Shown: in pieces, positions 1-8,897 of the stretch | How the letters are laid out: every line of letters starts with the position of its first letter | Numbering within the stretch: position 1 is the first letter of the stretch | Notes under the pieces: generated by a model | Seen by the model: only the letters and a program-made list of their open reading frames with translations | Database searches by the model: none | Told to the model about the DNA's origin: nothing | Position numbers and translations under genes: made by a program | NCBI GenBank assembly: GCA_022925895.1 | Contig: JAKSYS010000798.1 | Location: 1 to 24,603, forward strand | Reading direction: 5' to 3' | Length of the DNA stretch: 24,603 nucleotides | Origin: Fragilaria crotonensis | Taxonomy: Eukaryota; Bacillariophyta; Fragilariophyceae; Fragilariales; Fragilariaceae

Positions 1-174
1 CGAAAGAGACACGTGTCGTCTACGCAGATCCGTATGAAGACATTTTATGTAAGTGAAATTTCACTTATGGTCAGGAATTCCACTACGGTAAGTGGAATTT
101 CACTTACCGTAAGTGGAATTTCTTACATAAAATGTCTTCATACGGATCTGCGTAGACGACACGTGTCTCTTTCG
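1..174. repeat. 53-bp perfect inverted repeat around a short-palindrome array
   Basis: Bases 1-53 and 122-174 are exact reverse complements, so the segment can fold into a 53-bp stem with a 68-base loop (54-121). The left arm starts at the first base of the window, so the repeat may extend further left. The loop is made of short self-complementary units of the type GTAAGTGGAATTTCACTTAC. I do not recognise the arm sequence and it encodes nothing obvious. It is probably part of a transposon-like repeat element that continues to about 384. Confidence 0.9.
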
Positions 175-244
175 GATTGTGAGTAAGTGAAATTCCACTT
201 ACCGTAAGTGGAATTCCACTGACCGTAAGTGGAATTTCACTTAG
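50..244. repeat. Array of AAGTGGAATTYCACTT palindromes
   Basis: The consensus GTAAGTGGAATTYCACTTAC, itself a palindrome, recurs around 50-67, 88-126 and 182-243, often back to back with a CG joint (CTTACCGTAAG). Units differ at one or two positions (GAAATTTC, GGAATTCC, GGAATTTC). The array is interrupted by the right 53-bp arm at 122-174. It resembles the AATTTGCTTAC array at 8127-8440 in motif design (AATTTCACTTAC against AATTTGCTTAC). There are no unique spacers of constant length, so it is not a CRISPR array. Confidence 0.85.
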
Positions 245-253
245 CATGAGAAT

Positions 254-384
254 ACCTTGCCGGCTCGTTTGGATCAACCGTTCCAGCTACAAATATCGCA
301 ACACACGTTATTGGAAGCCAGCGTACGTGGAATTACTCCGGTAACGGAGCTTAACGGCTAGAACTTGTTTTGGCCGGACCTTCC
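254..384 (+). mobile_element. Right arm of repeat element, copy 1
   Basis: This 131-base segment begins ACCTTGCCGGCT and ends GGCCGGACCTTCC. The same two blocks, 112 instead of 117 bases apart, occur at 8453-8578, with further matching stretches between them (TGGATCA, CGCA, TAACGG). In both places the arm follows directly on an array of short palindromic units and lies upstream of a plus-strand gene (662 here). I infer one family of MITE-like elements or a mobile upstream module. The left end of this copy is outside the window. Confidence 0.7.
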
Positions 385-661
385 TGTCGTTCTTCGAGCG
401 TCGTGGGTGCATCACAGACGCGTCTCATTTTTTTCGCTTCTGATGTTGGTCCTGTTAACTTGTTAACATGTAAACAAATTTTTCGTCGCCAATAATCCGA
501 TCGGTTGATCCTTTGCCTTGACCATAGTCCGCATCCTAGAGCGTTAATTGAGGTAGAAACCATGAGGATAGAAACTAAAGTTGTTGCAAGAAACAAACGG
601 TTCGCTTCCTTGTCCCCATTAACAACTTAGGTGTACCTGCGTCGCAAAGCTTGGCAACAAG

Positions 662-1732
662 ATGAATGTGGCACTTGAGCCTCAGGCTCATTTTGTCTAT
701 GACAGAGACTTGGCAGAATCCTTCCTGTTTCCCGAAAGTTCACATTCTGAGCACCGTTTCCGGTACGTTGGACCTCGATATGCTCTCGAGGACCCATCCG
801 ATGTCGCTTCACCAACACATAACGAACCTGAGAAAACATTAATGAAAAGCGTAGCAAGCGTTGCACGGTTTTTGAAGAAGGCACAAGAGAAGGGTTTATG
901 TTTAGAGGAACTACTAGACGACGAGACTGCAGATTCGATCATTACTTTCCTCACCGAACAAACCTGTGCCTCCACCACCGACGGATCCACTCGAGGTGAA
1001 GCAGAGAACAAGACCACGGAGCGACCCTGTCATCCAACAGAGGTTATACATTCCAAACACTGTGTACGCGAGGCGACATTAAGCGAGATTGGACCCTCGA
1101 AAGATGATACTCCACCTTCATCAACCTCAAGTGCGAAGGCGAAACGGAAGCCGACGAAGTCGAGAAAATCGCCATCATCGAAAGCGTCAAAAACCACTAC
1201 GGGTAGCTGTCCTGAGGCTAGGGGAACTCAAGAGTTTACAAATTCGAGAGAGACGCATCGAACAAATTCTGAGGCAGTCGCTTTGCGAACCAATAGTGTT
1301 GGCGTAAAATCAGCGAAGAGGAAACCCAAACGCCCGACAAGGAAATCAGTGGTATCCAAACCTTCCACACCCAAGAAGATGTCAAGGTCACGGAAACACC
1401 GCTCGGAAGCAGCGTTCGCCGAAGTCTCACGCACACACCCAGGCGTTTTTGACATGTTAGACGCTCCAGATGACTTGAAAGCAACACCCAGAGAAGCAGA
1501 AACGCCAGCCCCAGGTTTTACTTATGAGCAAAAGAGTGGAAAAAGCAATGCCTTCAGAAATCGATCGTTCCGAAACCTGCATCATCACCCTCTGAAAGAC
1601 TTTTTGCACGTCGCCATCAAAGAGCGGAGATGGTTCAATTTCCCAGTTCGTTATGCCAAAGGCGCTCGCGGGGATGACGATGTGATCAGTTTGCTTTCAG
1701 ACGTTTCGATACACCCCTCGCCGTCGCCGTAG
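662..1732 (+). CDS. Hypothetical basic, disordered protein (356 aa)
   Basis: A single uninterrupted ATG-initiated frame of 356 residues. I do not recognise the family. Residues about 57-105 look helical and acidic (SVARFLKKAQEKG, LEELLDDETADSII). Residues about 157-180 and 216-250 are rich in Lys, Arg, Ser and Pro (KRKPTKSRK, KRKPKRPTRK), as in nuclear localisation or DNA/RNA-binding tails. The last 55 residues are more ordered (HHPLKDFLHVAIKERRWFNF) and may be the conserved part. The composition suggests a nuclear protein, which is inference. It is convergent with SLD5, and an AATAAA lies about 110 bases past its stop. A repeat-element arm ends 278 bp upstream. An additional 5' exon cannot be excluded. 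Confidence 0.65.
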   Translation: MNVALEPQAHFVYDRDLAESFLFPESSHSEHRFRYVGPRYALEDPSDVASPTHNEPEKTLMKSVASVARFLKKAQEKGLCLEELLDDETADSIITFLTEQTCASTTDGSTRGEAENKTTERPCHPTEVIHSKHCVREATLSEIGPSKDDTPPSSTSSAKAKRKPTKSRKSPSSKASKTTTGSCPEARGTQEFTNSRETHRTNSEAVALRTNSVGVKSAKRKPKRPTRKSVVSKPSTPKKMSRSRKHRSEAAFAEVSRTHPGVFDMLDAPDDLKATPREAETPAPGFTYEQKSGKSNAFRNRSFRNLHHHPLKDFLHVAIKERRWFNFPVRYAKGARGDDDVISLLSDVSIHPSPSP

Positions 1733-2155
1733 GCAATACTTCCTAGAAACATATTGGTCTGAAAATTACAGACAACCGTATCATCGCCAATCATCTGCGT
1801 GTCTTCACGCGCTCTCGTGCCTCTCTTTGCCTAACTAGAAATAAATGCGCTAAGAACTACAATAGAAACGAAGAACAAGCAAGAGGATCCACCTTTGAAT
1901 TTTGGAAGTGGTTCTGCTTGTAAGTTGAAAGTTTGGGTAGTCATCTTCCTTCACAAACTAGCTCAGTAACCATGCACAGTTCTGGAGTTCCGTTCAACTG
2001 CTAAATGGCCTGCAGATCAAGTACGGTGTATGCAACAGACGTACGATTCGTTGAACTGAGAAAATCCCATAACAGAGTGTCATTATAATTCAAATCGATG
2101 AACCCACGAGTCCCAACGTTGGTCAGAAACGCACCAAGCAATCCAACACGTTACA
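1733..2155. other. Convergent intergenic / 3' UTR region
   Basis: This lies between the stop of the 662-1732 gene (+) and the stop of SLD5 (-). It contains an AATAAA hexamer at 1840-1845 that could serve the plus-strand transcript. I see no further gene, RNA or repeat. Confidence 0.6.
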
Positions 2156-3039
2156 TCAAAGTTCAATTCTTGCCTCCAACACTAGTCTCTGTATCGCGCC
2201 GTACCGAGCTATCAAACACGAGCCCTTGCTGTGATATTGATCTCCGATTTCAACGTCTTCGAGAGTTTTGCAAAAGAGGAAGCGATTCAGATCTGGCGTT
2301 TCCACCATTTCAGGGTCGTCCAACTTTTTCCATGCCTCCTTGGGCATGTGGTCGAGGACAGTGCGGTGAAAGTGCTTTTCCAAGAGCTCGCCGTACGCCT
2401 TCAAATGTGAAACCTGATATGTGCGAACAGAGAAAGAGAGAGAGAAAATACGTGCCAAGAACAACGAATCAGAGGCTTGGCGAAAATTTTAAAAAAAGCC
2501 GACCACATGGAACTCACTTCTTTGTCACTCAAGCGATCCAATACTGTCCTATTGTGCAAGGCGTGTGCTTCCAGCTTGTTGAGACGCGTGACCAAAAGAT
2601 CTGACAAAATAAATTTGGTTCGCTCGACGTCCAATCGGTAGATATGGGCCACGAGGGCGTCCACATTCTTCGTCGAGGTTAGCGCGTCGATTGTCTCCTC
2701 TTGACCTTCAATCAACTCCTGCTCCAATGAGATTGTATCATGATCGTACGGTAGTAGTTCTGGACATAGCATTTCCTTGATCCAGGCAGCTTTCAGCCGA
2801 GCATAATCTTCATCTTGAGACATATGCAGGGTCGCCCCAAGGTCGTCGTCGAATTGTCCGACGACATCAACGTCTTCATCGTCATACTGGTTCTTGCGTT
2901 CGTGGGCGGCCTTCAGGACTTCAGGAACTCCTTCGTAATCGCGATCGATTTCTTCTTCACGTTCAACGGGAGGCTGCGACAAAATTTCATCTTCTTGTGC
3001 GCCGTCAAGCTCAGCGAGTAAATTGTTCAGGTCGGCCAT
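2156..3039 (-). CDS. SLD5: DNA replication complex GINS subunit SLD5 (GINS4), two exons
   Basis: SLD5 is one of four subunits of the GINS complex, which joins MCM2-7 and CDC45 in the replicative helicase in the nucleus. Exon 1 is 3039-2518 (174 codons, ATG start) and exon 2 is 2413-2156 (85 codons plus stop). The intron 2517-2414 has donor GTGAGT, acceptor ATATCAG, phase 0 and length 104 nt. The joined protein has 259 residues, normal for SLD5. Family marks include the A-domain helix with AAWIKEMLCPELLPYD (residues 85-99) and LDVERTKFILSDLLVTRLNKLE (137-157). In the C-terminal B domain there are PDLNRFLFCKTLEDVE and KGSCLIARYGAIQRLV. The acidic N-terminus is typical of disordered GINS tails. 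A long polypyrimidine run lies before the acceptor. Without splicing the frame runs into unrelated residues, which supports the intron. Confidence 0.92.
2414..2517 (-). other. SLD5 intron (GT-AG, 104 nt)
   Basis: On the coding strand it starts GTGAGTTCC and ends in a CT-rich tract followed by ATATCAG. Removal joins SDKE to VSHLKAYGELLEK in frame, as expected for the linker between the SLD5 A and B domains. Confidence 0.85.
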
Positions 3040-3171
3040 GGTTACTGGTTACGGGATGAGATCATCGATGATATTCGGAGTTCGATGTCCTGTCTTCTAC
3101 CATTTTGTACTGGCAACTAACATATTTCAGTTCACGCTCCTGATCGTATTGCGCGCCAAAGTTTTCGATAT

Positions 3172-3310
3172 ACTGGTACTCGAGTACACTGCATGTACTC
3201 GGAGACTTGGAGTACTGGAGTACTCGAGTACCAGGTACTGTAGTACAGTAGTCCGAATTCCGAATACCCATGTTCCCATCAATACCAGGTACTCGGAGTA
3301 TGTCATACTG
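3172..3310. repeat. GTAC-rich intergenic block upstream of SLD5
   Basis: About nine GTAC tetramers occur in about 140 bases, where chance would give about one in 256. Many are inside longer palindromes such as AGTACTCGAGTAC and CTCGAGTACC. The block lies 130-270 bp upstream of the SLD5 start codon. It encodes nothing convincing. Confidence 0.75.
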
Positions 3311-3890
3311 GTAGCAACCTTGTTAGAGCTCTTATGATGGACAACAGTTCATTATCCTGTACACCAAGCGATGTTTAGCGCTGCCAATGTTCAGTATTTT
3401 ACGGAATCTTGATTTGTTGCACTTTTTCAATTTCCATAATCCAATATGATATAAGTTTAAGAGTAAATAGTCTTGTTTTCCAGATTTTCGCAATATTGTC
3501 AATTTGGAGTTCCTTCGTTGCATGACTCATACCTTTACTGACAGTATTTTCTGTTTTACTGCTGGTACTAGATCATTAACATGCTTGCTACTCATACTAG
3601 CTCATCATTTGTTCTAGAAATGCACCCAGCCAGTGAACCATCATGTGACATGCATTGAATCCATCACAATGGAATGTTTCATCATTCTAGATTGTGGTCA
3701 AGCACAATATCAAAGCCACCAATCAACAGCAGATTTGCTGGTAACTTCTTCATGACAAAGGTCTTTTGGAGATCAACAAGGGATCCATGAATATCATGGC
3801 GAACTCATTCTTTGGCTGAAATCTCAAATATGAAGGAACTTTAGCTATAGGAGGAAAGAAAGGTACAAGGATGCAATCTGTCACAGCTCT
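3311..3890. other. Intergenic, no gene recognised
   Basis: AT-rich sequence between the two GTAC blocks. The minus strand around 3660-3800 has a short open stretch resembling degraded coding sequence (KTFVMKKLPANLLLIGG), but stops interrupt it on both sides and I could not assign it. Confidence 0.4.
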
Positions 3891-3892
3891 CC

Positions 3893-4195
3893 AGTACCAG
3901 GTACTCTTGGCTCGTTCATGAACAGTACATGTCCTTGCTACTGGTACCTTCTACCGGTACTTGTACCTTGTTGTGATTGGGTAAGAACAATTTGCCCGCC
4001 GTATGTCACTACCGGTAGTCTAGTAGTACTCAAATAACGATCGAAGTAGGATGTTCCGAGTTCCAAGTACGTACCTGTAGCGGTACCATTCATGTTGGTA
4101 CCAGGTACTACCGGTAGTGCCAGCCGCTGGACGCCAGATATGCATAGCTCCCGTTGAGCACCGAGAACATAGTACTGTACAAGTAGTACATGGTA
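3893..4195. repeat. Second GTAC-rich block
   Basis: About fifteen GTAC tetramers occur in 300 bases, mixed with ACCGGTAG/CTACCGGT palindromes. It lies between SLD5 and the decayed transposase. The same sequence style is seen at 3172-3310, 12348-12520, 15757-15800 and 22765-22915, always outside recognised genes. Confidence 0.75.
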
Positions 4196-4501
4196 TCACC
4201 TATCACGCTATCACATATTCATATGTACGGTGGTTGGTGGTTCGCCTCCTATGACGCGTTAAACGGGGACGACGACAGCTACTGTATGGCTGGGTGCAAA
4301 AGCGGAAAACATGTAGTAGAAATACGTAGATCTGGTACAAAACGTCAGCAAAACCTCAACCTTGTGAATGAACCCATGGAACATAAAAAAAATGGCGCGC
4401 TGCTTTTCGTGCTTTGATGATCCGACAATGATGGTCCATATCTTGACGGGAACATTGCAGCTCAAAGTAGTAGGACCGGTTATAGCTCATTGATTAGCAG
4501 T

Positions 4502-7500
4502 ATGAGCAAGATGTTGCCTTACTACATCGGGCGGCAAGGCAGTAGTCATTTTATTCTCGCTTCATTTCAAGCAGCCATCTGCGAAACCTCCCTCCACAAT
4601 AAATGGTTGCACGTTGACGTTTTGCATGAATATATGCATCAACAATACTGCTCCAATGGCCTTCATTTTAGCATAGCCACAATGACCAGATGTATCAACA
4701 AAGCTTGTCAAGGCAGCTCGTATATTGCTAACTACGCGGAGCTTCCCAACGGTACGAAGCTCGACATGTATATACAGCATCAACGATGTAATGGGGAGAC
4801 AAAAAAGTCCTATTACTATTACATAACTAAGAACGGAACAGCAAAACCGACCCTTCCTTCAGCGCGTAATGCAGCAGCCTGGGAAGCAGACTTTGTCGCT
4901 GTCAATAGGCTTCTCCCTCCAGCGACACGTCAACGGCCCGAGCTTGTCAACGTAGTACTCAGCACCAACAACGACACCAATAAAAAACGACGACCACCAC
5001 CACCACCATCCTCGTCTCCGGACGAGGATGCAGCAGGAACAAAGAGGTCAAGACGACACAGTAGATTGTTGAATGGGGGGAGCTCCATAGCGCCATCGTG
5101 TGATGACGCTACTTCATCGCCCGACGATGATGCCATTTTGGCATCGTCGTCTGAGGAATGACATCTTGAAGCAGCCATAGATATCACTGAAGAACACACG
5201 GCGGCAGTAGGTAGCCAAGATGACATCCACAGTAACAATGTTTCTTCATTGGCTTCCTCGCATCGTTGTTCTGAAACGTATTGGGACTCTCCTGAAGCCA
5301 AAAAGCTGTTCCGACCGCTAGATTCTGAGCCCACTGTCATTGCTGCCGTCGATAACCAAATCGAAACCCTTTGACACGTCAACAAGAGTGCAAATGCTTG
5401 CGTCGACATCATCGCTGGAAATCTCGAGGACGAACTAAACGAAGACAACATCACACAACATCAAAAATGGGTCATTCAACAGAAAGCACAATATCTTGTC
5501 TTATCCCTGCAACTTGCGAAGGACGAGATGAACGCGTGGACATGGGAAAAATGCTGTGAGCATGCAGTCTGTCAACTAGAAAGGCAAGGCGTGACATACG
5601 CTACTCACCATGAAACTGTTTGCAAATGGTACCGAAGCTTCCGCAAGACACGTTGCTTTCTCATTCCGCAAACCAAGAAAAACCTTCCGCCATTTCTCCA
5701 AGATAATCCAGACATCTGTACCAATTTAAAGAAATACGCTCGGGAGAACCTTGACACACTCAGCATCAAGATGCTCAGTGAATACATCCACGACAAAGTC
5801 TTACCAAACCTAATCATGGACATTTTGAACGAGACAGAGAAAAGTGTGAGAGCAATGATGGCAACCAAGAAGGACAAATACAACAACCACCTTCGGCTTG
5901 TTCTCAAGCAATATGGGCTTACCTGCGTGAGCCCTGCAACAGTCTACCGCTGGATGATCCGCCTTGGCTTCCGGTATCAGCCAACTCGCAAAGGGTATTA
6001 CGTCGATGGCCACGAACGTCCGGCCACAATACAATATAGATGGGATTTCTGTCGGCGCTATTTTTCATATGAAAGAAGGATGCATTGCTGGGTGCAAGTA
6101 ACCGAAACTGTGGCAAAACAACTTGAGAAAGAGGATATGATTGCAAAAGGTAGCGGTTACTCTTACCTTACTAATGACTCGACTCCAATGCGAGAATACC
6201 ATGTTGACAGCTTTGACCCCAAAAAGAGCAAGGAGTTCTTAGGACAAATTGTGACAACCGAATTTGGTGGCAACCTCTCTGTCCGCATTCAACCATCCTC
6301 CAAGCCATTGATAAGTTTTGGGCACGACGAATGCATATTCAAACAGTTTCCAACGCCCACGAAACAGTGGTACGGTCCCAACAAAGAAACGTTCATGCGC
6401 CCGAAAGATGATGGCTGGACATGGGATAATGATCTCTGCTTTTCAATCGAGGGAATTTGGATTTGGCCTTGATGTGACGGAGGCAGACCTGAAAGAAGTG
6501 AACAGACGACAAGAAGGGGTTAGATATTGTGACACACAAGCTGCACTCGAAATGAGGAAAAGCGAATACAAGTCTCCACTTACAACTTCTCCATTTGTTT
6601 TGGAGTTTGAGTACGGACAAAACGCTGATGGCTACTGGACATATCAGCACATGGTGCTGCAGCTTGAGGACTGCGTGGACGTTCTCAATGTTAAGTATCC
6701 TCAAGAATATGACTTTCTCTTTCTATTCGACCACTCTTGTGGTCACGATCGACAACGAGAGGACGGATTAAATGTGGAGAAGATGTCAAAAACCTACGGA
6801 GGACGAGCGCAGCAGCGGAAGATGCGTGAGACAATGATCAAACAAAGAAGTCAAGGATACCTCGGCCCGCACTCACCTAAGCTTCAAGTCGGAGACACGC
6901 AATCGATGGTCTTCAGTGCAATGGACTCAGGTCCTTTCTGGATGACGGCAGTGCAGCGGGAGGAAACTTGTCATGACCAAATTCTGGACGAGCCTACAAC
7001 GCGAGAGTTCACAAAGGACGAGCTAGTTCGAGCGCTGAAGGAACGAGGAGTTAGCGCAAAAGGCAGGAAACCAGCAGTACAAAAAATTGCACAAGAGCAT
7101 GGCTTGCCAATAAAGGAGACGAAGCCAAAAGTTGTCGAGGGATGGGAGGCTAAACCAAAGGGCCTCCTACAGGTTGCAGGTTCTTTGGGAACGCGGGATT
7201 GTTGATGAGTCAAGGCTTTCAGACTATACAATCAACGGAAGACAAAACGGGTATGGTATAGTCGACAAAACCTTCGCCTTGAAGTCATTGATGGCCAACT
7301 GCCTCGACTTTGAGGAGGAAGAGACACTTCTTCAATCAATGGGAAGAGAAATGGGGGTTCTTGTGGATCGGACGCCAAAATGCCACTGCGAGATGGCGGG
7401 GGAAGGGATTGAGTACTCGTGGGGATGTGCCAAAAACAGTTTCCGTCGTGTGCCCTTGAATCCTCGGAGACGTGGGAAGGACAACTTTCGAAACGTCATC

Positions 7501-7767
7501 AGAATGTGCCTGTCAAGTGAAAAGGTGTTAGTGACAGAGCGAATCCGATTATTCTCGAGACGAGCGAGGTCTTACATCTGTGCATATTATATGATTTGGT
7601 GCAATCGACAGGAGAGTGGAAGTGATGAAGTGAACGAAAGTGCACTCACGACAGATCCCGTCAAGATGGAGAAGATGATTAAACACTTCAAAACGCATCG
7701 TTGCGCACTCGATTTTGATCACAGCTTTTGTAAGGCGACATTCATTGACTTAACAAACGAAGATTAA
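4502..7767 (+). pseudogene. Decayed DDE transposase, IS630/Tc1-mariner type, with SAP-like motif
   Basis: Four open segments in three frames read as one protein. The N-terminal part (4502-5158) is unrecognised, with a proline run and acidic/basic low complexity. Next come a winged-helix/HTH region (5920-5957, SPATVYRWMIRLGFRYQ) and GYYVDGHERP. The DDE core follows: first Asp in GHDECIF (codon 6326), second Asp in FLFLFDHSCGHD (codon 6729), and the Glu in GEGIEYSWG (codon 7411), which matches the LNPIExxW position of Tc1/mariner. A SAP-like motif (7008-7110, DELVRALKERGVSAKGRK) lies between the second and third acidic residues. Breaks are in-frame TGA at 5159 and 5372, a +1-type shift near 6413, and a 7-bp tandem duplication at 7170-7183. 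All catalytic residues survive. I found no terminal inverted repeats. The true start is uncertain; a TTG-initiated extension to 4490 has no support. Confidence 0.85.
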
Positions 7768-7986
7768 TGGCAAAGAACAGTAATAACTGAATAGAATGTG
7801 AGAATACTATTAACAATGACAACAACAATGGAAAGATCAACTTACGTTTGTTATGGATGACCCCCGCCAGATGGATCTTTGAGGCTCAAAGAATTGCTGA
7901 TGTCACACTCCGAAAATTTGTAAACAGAATATATTCTATACTGCATTCTACGTCTTGCTACTATTCCAAGCATTAGCGTGCACCCA
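7768..7986. other. Transposase 3' flank
   Basis: Sequence between the transposase stop and the left end of the next repeat element. I searched for an inverted match to the 4050-4500 flank and saw none. No gene. Confidence 0.5.
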
Positions 7987-8578
7987 GGAAGGTCCGGCAA
8001 TACGGGCGAAGTCTTGAATAAAGGAAGTATGCGCGCCCGCCGGGAGGGAAACAAGTTCCGATCGATGTCTGGCTGGCGCAAAATTGGATGTGCCGGCGTG
8101 GTGGTGACACGGCTGACGTCTGTAAGAAAATTTGCTCACAGCGAAAAAAAATTGCTTACTGAATGAAATTGCTTAAGGAATTTGCTTACCATAAGCAAAT
8201 CTATTGTAAGCAGAAATTTGCTTACAAAATTTGCTTACTGGGAGATTAAATTTGCTTACGGGGACTGTCTTTTCTACGTAAAAACATACCAATTTTCAAA
8301 CACCTAAATAAAATTTACTTACAGCAAAGAAGAATTTGCTTACGAAAATCAAATTTGCTTACAGAAAAAATTTGCTTACAAAATTTGCTTACCGGCATAA
8401 TTTCCTTACTGATTTTGCTTACTGTCAAGAAAAATTTGCTTTCGATGCAGCAACCTTGCCGGCTTTGATGGATCATTACGATTGCTAAAATTCTCGCATC
8501 ATGCAAATCGAGCAAGGCTGACGCGCAAACTCAACTGCCCCTAACGGTACGGCTGTAACGTGCAGGGCCGGACCTTCC
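7987..8578 (+). mobile_element. MITE-like repeat element, copy 2 (592 bp)
   Basis: It is bounded by a 12-bp perfect terminal inverted repeat, GGAAGGTCCGGC at 7987-7998 and GCCGGACCTTCC at 8567-8578. The inverted similarity continues weakly inward over about 115 bp: GCGCGCCCGCC against GCGCGTCAGCC, GATCGATG against GCTCGATT, and GCCGGC near the inner end of both arms. The centre (8127-8440) is the AATTTGCTTAC array. The right arm (8453-8578) matches 254-384. No clear target-site duplication is visible (flanks GCACCCA and ATCCATA). No coding capacity. It ends 320 bp upstream of the TMEM65-like start codon. Confidence 0.65.
8127..8440. repeat. Array of AATTTGCTTAC units
   Basis: I count ten exact TTGCTTAC units, nearly all as AATTTGCTTAC, plus about five one-base variants (TTTGCTCAC, ATTTACTTAC, ATTTCCTTAC and others) in about 310 bases. 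There are also two opposite-strand units (ATAAGCAAAT, TGTAAGCAG). Paired units give the palindrome GTAAGCAAATTTGCTTAC. Spacing is irregular, from 3 to about 60 bases. It parallels the array at 50-244. Confidence 0.9.
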
Positions 8579-8897
8579 ATCCATATGATACATGTATGTA
8601 CGTCACGAAGCGCGCAGACTAATCCAGGAAAAGCGCAGGTCAGGCAATCACGGGGAGAAATTTAGCAAGTTTCTTTTCGTATCAATAACCGTCATTTGCC
8701 AGCTCGTCCTCCAACTGCATGATGTGTCTGTTTTGTCACTGTGTCTATCGGAGTAAAGTCGACAGCCAATCAGTTGATTGGTCACGAAAGCGCAAATCGC
8801 AAAGCAACGTAATTTCGTTCGCCCTGGCGAGTTTAGGTTTCGGGCGACTGCAGATTGTTCCACTTTCTCCTTCCATCAGCCGGACACCGGACGAAGA

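Noticed and set aside
50..244. CRISPR array
   Set aside because: Units are adjacent palindromes without unique spacers of constant length, in eukaryotic DNA. The same holds for 8127-8440.
2098..2604. Plus-strand open frame of 168 residues
   Set aside because: It lies opposite SLD5 exon 2 and its intron, and has no protein-like features. SLD5 is clearly the real gene.
3172..3310. Copper-response elements
   Set aside because: The GTAC core is present, but at a density and palindromic context not typical of such sites, and no copper-related gene is nearby.
4930..5454. Minus-strand Ser-rich frame of 174 residues
   Set aside because: It is the complement of the low-complexity segment of the decayed transposase. 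Composition alone explains it.
6400..7190. Programmed frameshifting or introns to explain the transposase breaks
   Set aside because: There are no slippery heptamer with structure and no GT-AG pair at either shift. The lesions are a one/two-base indel and a 7-bp duplication, together with two stops.
8778..8897. N-terminal extension of the TMEM65-like protein from a TTG
   Set aside because: Non-ATG start in a eukaryote. The ATG at 8898 is followed directly by a credible mitochondrial leader.
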